A stretch of DNA of 64,000 bases from Cymodocea nodosa. Lineage: Eukaryota; Streptophyta; Magnoliopsida; Alismatales; Cymodoceaceae. The notes beneath the pieces are model-generated. The model saw nothing but the letters and a program-made list of their open reading frames with translations, did no database searches and was not told the origin of the DNA. The stretch is from assembly GCA_036874045.1 (NCBI GenBank), contig CM072336.1, positions 23,387,501-23,451,500 on the forward strand, given 5' to 3'. The translations under genes and the position numbers were made by a program. Positions 58,790 through 64,000 of this stretch are shown here, one piece after another. How positions within the stretch are numbered: position 1 is the first letter of the stretch; every line of letters begins with the position of its first letter.

Positions 58790-59454
58790 GGGCATGTTTG
58801 TGCATATTTTTCAATAAGAAATGAAATAGTGGGAAATATAGGAAATAGTGAGAGATGGAAAGGAGAAGATATGATGAGAGATAATAGAAAATAAAATATT
58901 ATTTGTACACATTAGGAAATGATAGGAAAACTAAGATATTTGTGTATACTAGGAAATGACAAAAAATGACAAGAAAATTTTTAATTTTACTTTTATAAAA
59001 TATTAAAATATATATTAAATTTTTTTAAAAATATTTGATATATTAACTTAAAAAAACTATACAAAATACACATATGAAATAACCTTTTCATCAAAAGTAA
59101 AATTCATTAAAACTACATTGAATACATTTATTTACATATTATCTCTCTCTCACATGGAATACATAATTCTTTCACGCATTACATCAATTGCTATTTTCCT
59201 TTGTTCCATGCTTAGACTAGCAGAACAACATACATTATCTTCTTCAACATTGTTAATAGATTTCTCATTCAATACAACATTTTCTTCACGTAATTCATTT
59301 GTTAGATCTTGTAGTAAGTCTTCTCGATCTGCTCTTCTAATGGAATTATGGACAAGAAAACATGCTAAAATAATTTTAACTTGTGTTTCAAATGGATATG
59401 ACATGTAACCTCGTAAAATTGCAAACCGATGCTTGATTACTTCAAATGTACGTT
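58790..59454 (-). mobile_element. Harbinger transposon no. 3, cut by an Athila-family insertion
   Basis: The left end GGGCATGTTTGTGCATATTT resembles the other Harbinger ends. 59,150-59,454 is transposase exon 3 on the minus strand: KHRFAILRGYMSYPFETQVK, LQDLTNELREENVV and MRERIMYSM. The frame is open and stops only where the LTR begins at 59,455, inside the conserved block ahead of FGVIKHRF. The preceding base triplet is not TAA. The rest should lie beyond the right window edge. Confidence 0.8.
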
Positions 59455-61242
59455 TGTTTAGAATGAAAAAGTGCATATTATTAACGGTTAAATGATGGTT
59501 AATTGCATAATATTTAGCTTATCATATGAGAATTAAGCCATTATGTTATAATTGCACTGTTATATGCTTTAATTGAAGAATCTGCTTAATTTTGGGGAAT
59601 TAATGTTAATTTAGTACATTTATGAACTGTCGGTAAATTACAGGCTATGAAATTCTTAAGTATCCGAAATGCATCTGAGCATCGGATAGTTATACCTGTA
59701 ACTCTCCGAAATGTTATTTTATATTTAAACTGCTGCTGACACATGTCGAGAGTTGGTAGATTTACTTAAGTTATAACTCGTTAAGTTAGCATAACTATAC
59801 GCGTTGAGTTACATGAATATACACTAAGGTAACGCATTAGGTTAGCGGCTTATTTCTTTATTGCATGTATTTTATAGTTATTTTCCAAAATGCCATTGTA
59901 GCGGTTGCAGGAACAGACAGTTGGAAGGAAAAACCACGTTTGCACGTATCACGCAGGAATTCAATCGCGCAGGGAGAAAGAAATCATCGCCGTTGATCTG
60001 AAGGAAGGAAATCCAACCGACCATTCAAGCAGAAGCAATTACTACTGAAGAAATATAAAAGAAAAGAAGAAAAAAAGAAGAAAGGTGTGTGATCGATGGA
60101 TGGCCAGTGTATACAGAGGAGCACCGAGCTTTCTGCAGAAAGTATCGGCGATTCTTTGAAGTATCACACCAACCATCATATCACCACCATAATCACCAAT
60201 CATCGGAGGTCTGTGAGGATACTTGCCTGATGTTGGGTCGATTCCGAGCCAAACACAGTGTCTTACAACCACTATGAGGAGTGATCGTGTCGCGGGAAGG
60301 GAAGACATTTTCACCAAGTGCCGACTCATATTTCAGGAGATCGTAAAGCTTTTAGCCTTGGCTTCGGGTTGATGCCTGTATGCTGAAGAGGAGATCATCT
60401 TGCAATTCTGGACTTGCGATTCTATAGGGAGAGGAGACAAAATTGTAAGTGGTTTAATTTTCAGTGGTGTAATCGCGTTGCAAGTAGTGTCGGAAGTATT
60501 TAATGTCAAGTGAGATTACTTTACATTTCACCTTTCGCCCATTTCCATGTTCACATCAAAATAAAAATACCAAAAACAATTTATCTTTGTTTGTATGTTG
60601 TATTTGAGTGTTGTATCGTGATTAATGTTATCTGTATCAGTTTTATGATTGTTTTATGTTAGTTTTAATTTTACAGTTTACTGAAATTGGTTCGTACAAA
60701 AAACTTAAAGATTTTAATGGTTACTGTTTGAATCATCTGAATGTTAGTATTGCTTAATGATAAATCCAATGTTAACTAGCATTAAAAAGCTTAATTGATG
60801 TTATTTACAATCTATGGAATCGCCCAATGGTTGGTCGAATTCCTCTGTAAATAGCAATATTATAAAGAAGAGGCAGGCTCGTGGAGTTAACTTAAGTCCA
60901 CGAGGATAGTCCGTTGAGTTAGCCATAACTCAACGAACTTTGTCCGTTGAGTTAACTATAACTCAACGGAGTGCTTATTGAATATAAATTTGAATTGTTC
61001 ACAATCAAACATTTCTTAAATTCGTCAGCAATTCCCTATGGGATCGACCTGTACTTGCACACTGATACAATAGACACTGTGCACTTGCAGTTAAAGTACA
61101 AATTGGAATTAATATCTAAATTGTATTAAAGGTTGTTTGTTTACTTCTAAAAGAAAGAATAGGCATAAAGATAAATTAACTAATTAAAAATAGAAGTAAC
61201 AAATCTATGTTTTTCTAGTGTAGTGTTGGGAAAACCCAAACA
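59455..61242 (+). repeat. Left LTR of the plus-oriented Athila relative
   Basis: TGTTTAGAATG to AAACCCAAACA, 1,788 bp. The promoter box TATAAAAG is at 60,054-60,061. U3 contains a single enhancer-like unit with GACACATGTC (about 59,738) where the right LTR has three. GTTGAGTTA palindromes lie at 60,915-60,975 and the conserved TGGGATCGACCTGTACTTGC block at about 61,040. Confidence 0.9.
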
Positions 61243-62124
61243 AACTACAAATAAAGTATGAGCTTATTGTTATGGATTCATATTTTTAGTAAATGATAGA
61301 AGCAAGATTATATGAGATTGGTGTTTAACTACATCTGTATGAATGAAGTACGTACATATACAGTATGTGATTAATGTTTTGTTTTGTGTTTGTATTTTGA
61401 TTGAAAAAAAAAGAAAAAAAAAGAAAAATTATTGATAGTTTATTGACTTGTTTGATCACGAGCCTTTTGTACTTGAGCAGATAGGTATGTAAGGATTGTT
61501 GACCTAAAAAATGACTCTTGAAATCTGGCAACCTAAGATCCTGATTAGATCTAGGATTGTTGACTGAAAGCTCATTACATGGGTACATTAGAAAGCTCTT
61601 GTATGATTCAAGCTTGTTAAATTAACTTTTAAAGAAAAAAAAACATATACTGTTCTAAAAAGATACAAGTGTTTTGTGAAATACAGATATCTTATGAATC
61701 GAGTATACTTTCTGTTATCTAGAATTGCTGAAATATGAATCTTGAATTGACTTTTGAAGTTGTTTAATGGAAATACAATTCTTTATTCTACTTGTCTTAA
61801 TCAGATTGAATTAGATTGTACTGTGATTCGTTTGTTGTTGAAATTTCTTCTAGAAATCTTATTGGAAAATTCAGGATGACAGATGATGAAAAGAAGAACA
61901 AACGATAATATAATTAACACCTATATGAAGATGATATACTTTGTATGTAATTTACATATATTCTAAATATCTTTGTAGGTTAATTACTGAAACATACAGA
62001 ATATATTTTTATGCTAAACAGAAGAAAAAAACAAAAGGGGAAGAATTAATTCTAGCACTTTTAAAAACCAATTAATTAGATCTTAGTTTGCTAAGGGACT
62101 GGCAAAAATTAGGTATGGGGGAAG

Positions 62125-64000
62125 TGTTTAGAATGAAAAAGTGCATATTATTAACAGTTAAATAATGGTTAATTGCACAATATTTAGCTTATCATATGAG
62201 AATTAAGCCATTATGTTATAATTGTACTATTATATGCTTTAATTGAAGAATCTGCTTAATTTTGGGGAATTAATGTTAATTTAGTACATTTATGAACTGT
62301 CGGTAAGTTGCAGGCTGTGAAATTCTTAAGTATCCAAATTTTTTTGATATTTCGGACAGTTATGTTTAACATACCGAACAAATTCGGACAGTTATGTTTA
62401 ACAGACTGAATATGTATCAGATAGTTATGTTTAAATTACTGAACAGTTATGTTTTGAAAGAATATTTTATTATTTCCTGAAGTACACGTGTCGAAACCAG
62501 AATGAACGACTTAAGTGAACTTTCGGTGAGTTATCTATAACTATCCAAAATTGCAGCTGGGCATCGGATAATTATCCCTGTAACTCTTCGAAATCTCTTT
62601 TTATTTATAAAATAGTTGAGGACACGTGTCATGTTCTAGGTAAGTGACTTAAGTGGATTTTCGGTGAGTTAGGTGTAACTATCCGAAATGCATCTGAGCA
62701 TCGGATAGTTAGACCTGTAACTCTTCGAAATGTTATTTTATGATTAAATTGTTGCTGACACGTGTCGAGATCTGGTAGACTTACTTAAGTTATATATCGG
62801 TAAGTTAATTGTAACTATCCGAAATGCATCTGAGCATCAGATAGTTAAGTTTATAAGTATCCGAAATGCACCTAAGCATCAGACAGTTAAATTTATGCAC
62901 GTGTTTTATAGTTAAATCAACGAAGAAAGTCCGTTGAGTTATCTGTAACTCCATAGACTATATATTTTCTAGTATGCCACTGTAGCGGTTGCAAAAATAG
63001 GACAGTTGGAAGGAAAAACCACGTTTGCACGTATCGCGTAGGAGAAGGAAGCATCGTCGTTGATCTGAATGAAGGAAATCCAACCAATCATTCAAGCAGA
63101 AGCAGTTACAATTGAAGAAATATAAAAGAAAAGAAGAAAAAAGAAGAGGGCGTGATCGATGAGTGATTGATGGACGGATAGTGTGTGTAGAGGAGGATGA
63201 GCGTCGCAATTCTCTGAAGTACCACACCAACAACCATCATCACCACCATAATCACCAACCATCGGAGGTCTGTGAGGATACTTGCCTGATGTCGGGTCGA
63301 TTTCGAGCCAAACACAGTGCTTGACAACCACTGTGAGGAGTGATCGCGTCGTGGGAAGGGAAGCAATTTTCACTAAGCGCCGACACATATTTCAGGAGAT
63401 CGTAAAGCTTTTTGCCTTAGCTTCGGGTTGATGCCTGTATGCTGAAGAGGAGATCATCTTGCAATTCTGGACTTACGATTCTATAGGGAGAGGAGACAGA
63501 ATTGTAAGTGGTTTAATTTTGAGTGGTGTAATCGCGTTGCAAATAGTGTCGGAAGTATTTACTGTCAAGTGAGATTACTTTACATTTCACCTTTCGCCCA
63601 TTTCCATGTTCACATCAAAACAAAAATACCAAAAACAATTTATCTTTGTTTGTATGTTGTATTTGAGTGTTGTATTGTTTGTGTTGTATCATGATTAATG
63701 TTATCTGTATCAGTTTTGTGATTGTTTTATGTTAGTTTTAATTTTACAGTTTACTTAAATTGGTTCGTACAAAAGGCTTAAAGATTTTAATGGTTACTGT
63801 TTGAATCATCTGAATGTTAGTATTGCTTAATGATAAATCCAATGTTAACTAGCATTAAAAAGCTTAATTGATGTTATTTACAATCTGTGGAATCGCCCAA
63901 TGGTTGGCCGAATTCCTCTGTAAATAGCAATATTATAAAGAAGAGACAGGCTCGTGGAGTTAACTTAAGTCCACGAGGATAGTCCATTGAGTTAGCCATA
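62125..64000 (+). repeat. Right LTR, incomplete in the window
   Basis: It starts TGTTTAGAATG directly after the polypurine tract. U3 is longer than in the left LTR owing to repeated units at 62,484-62,900. TATAAAAG is at 63,121-63,128. The sequence continues past 64,000 before reaching its end. Confidence 0.9.
62484..62900 (+). promoter_or_regulatory. U3 array of three units of about 137 bp, each with a GACACGTGTC-type box and a hairpin
   Basis: Units begin at ACACGTGTC (62,484-62,492), GACACGTGTC (62,621-62,630) and GACACGTGTC (62,757-62,766). Each is followed by GACTTAAGT or a variant, CGGTGAGTTA, then an inverted repeat. The clearest has arms TAACTATCCGA (62,676-62,686) and TCGGATAGTTA (62,701-62,711), with a 14-base loop. 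ACGTGTC is the core of ABA-responsive elements bound by bZIP factors. The position, 220-640 bp upstream of the TATA box, is that of an LTR enhancer. Confidence 0.65.

Larger units (their letters stand above)
59455..64000 (+). mobile_element. Athila-family element with 882-bp interior, plus orientation, right end outside window
   Basis: LTR 59,455-61,242, interior 61,243-62,124, second LTR from 62,125 to beyond the edge. The interior corresponds only to 18,224-19,104 of the complete element (inverted). It lacks a primer site, gag, pol and the F-box region. A polypurine tract (62,112-62,124) abuts the second LTR. It is inserted in the Harbinger transposase after ACGTT (59,450-59,454), which should reappear after the second LTR. 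The LTRs differ by several indels, so this may be a recombined product and not a single insertion. Confidence 0.85.

Overview
The window is a transposon-dense stretch of a nuclear plant genome. The reasons are spliced genes of land-plant families (a chloroplast-type S4-domain protein, a SABATH methyltransferase, SAUR and F-box relatives) and plant classes of mobile DNA (Athila-type Ty3/Gypsy, Ty1/Copia, an L1-like LINE, PIF/Harbinger). GC-rich first exons in otherwise AT-rich DNA would fit a monocot or an early-diverging angiosperm, but the species cannot be fixed from sequence alone. There is no bacterial, organellar or viral context, and no CRISPR array, rRNA or tRNA gene was seen.

Layout. 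1-2 kb: decayed Copia pol carrying a small MITE-like insert. 2.66-10.69 kb, minus strand: eight exons of a plastid-type S4 RNA-binding protein gene, whose last exons lie left of the window. Its largest intron (5.8 kb) holds two LINE copies nested head-to-head, and exon 3 has a triplicated 5' edge. 12.59-30.78 kb: a PIF/Harbinger transposon (TAA target duplication, transposase plus MYB-like ORF, a SAUR fragment), split by a 12.9-kb Athila-type retrotransposon at 16.48-29.43 kb with a perfect 5-bp target duplication. That Athila carries a 319-codon F-box reading frame between pol and its 3' LTR. 31.9-33.9 kb: a tandemly repeated Copia LTR/leader. 33.9-35.7 kb: an old relative of the Athila LTR.

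36.5-44.5 kb and 51.3-56.7 kb: a SABATH methyltransferase cluster. One gene (37,254-38,719, four exons, 365 aa) looks intact. At least two partial coding copies, a detached promoter copy and a locus whose promoter is split by a second Harbinger element (51.80-56.33 kb) surround it. 45.1-48.4 kb: a deleted Athila relative. 48.9-50.4 kb: two minisatellites. 57.0-57.4 kb: a fragment of another Harbinger transposase. 58.79 kb onward: a third Harbinger copy interrupted at 59,455 by an Athila-family element in plus orientation, which has two LTRs but only 882 bp between them and runs off the right edge.

How it fits together. The host genes are probably the S4 gene and the one SABATH gene. Almost everything else is mobile DNA inserted into mobile DNA. 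The parts most worth follow-up are the F-box cargo of the Athila element, the repeated ACGTGTC/hairpin units in the family's U3 promoters, the SAUR fragment inside a Harbinger element, and the decoy splice acceptors in the S4 gene.
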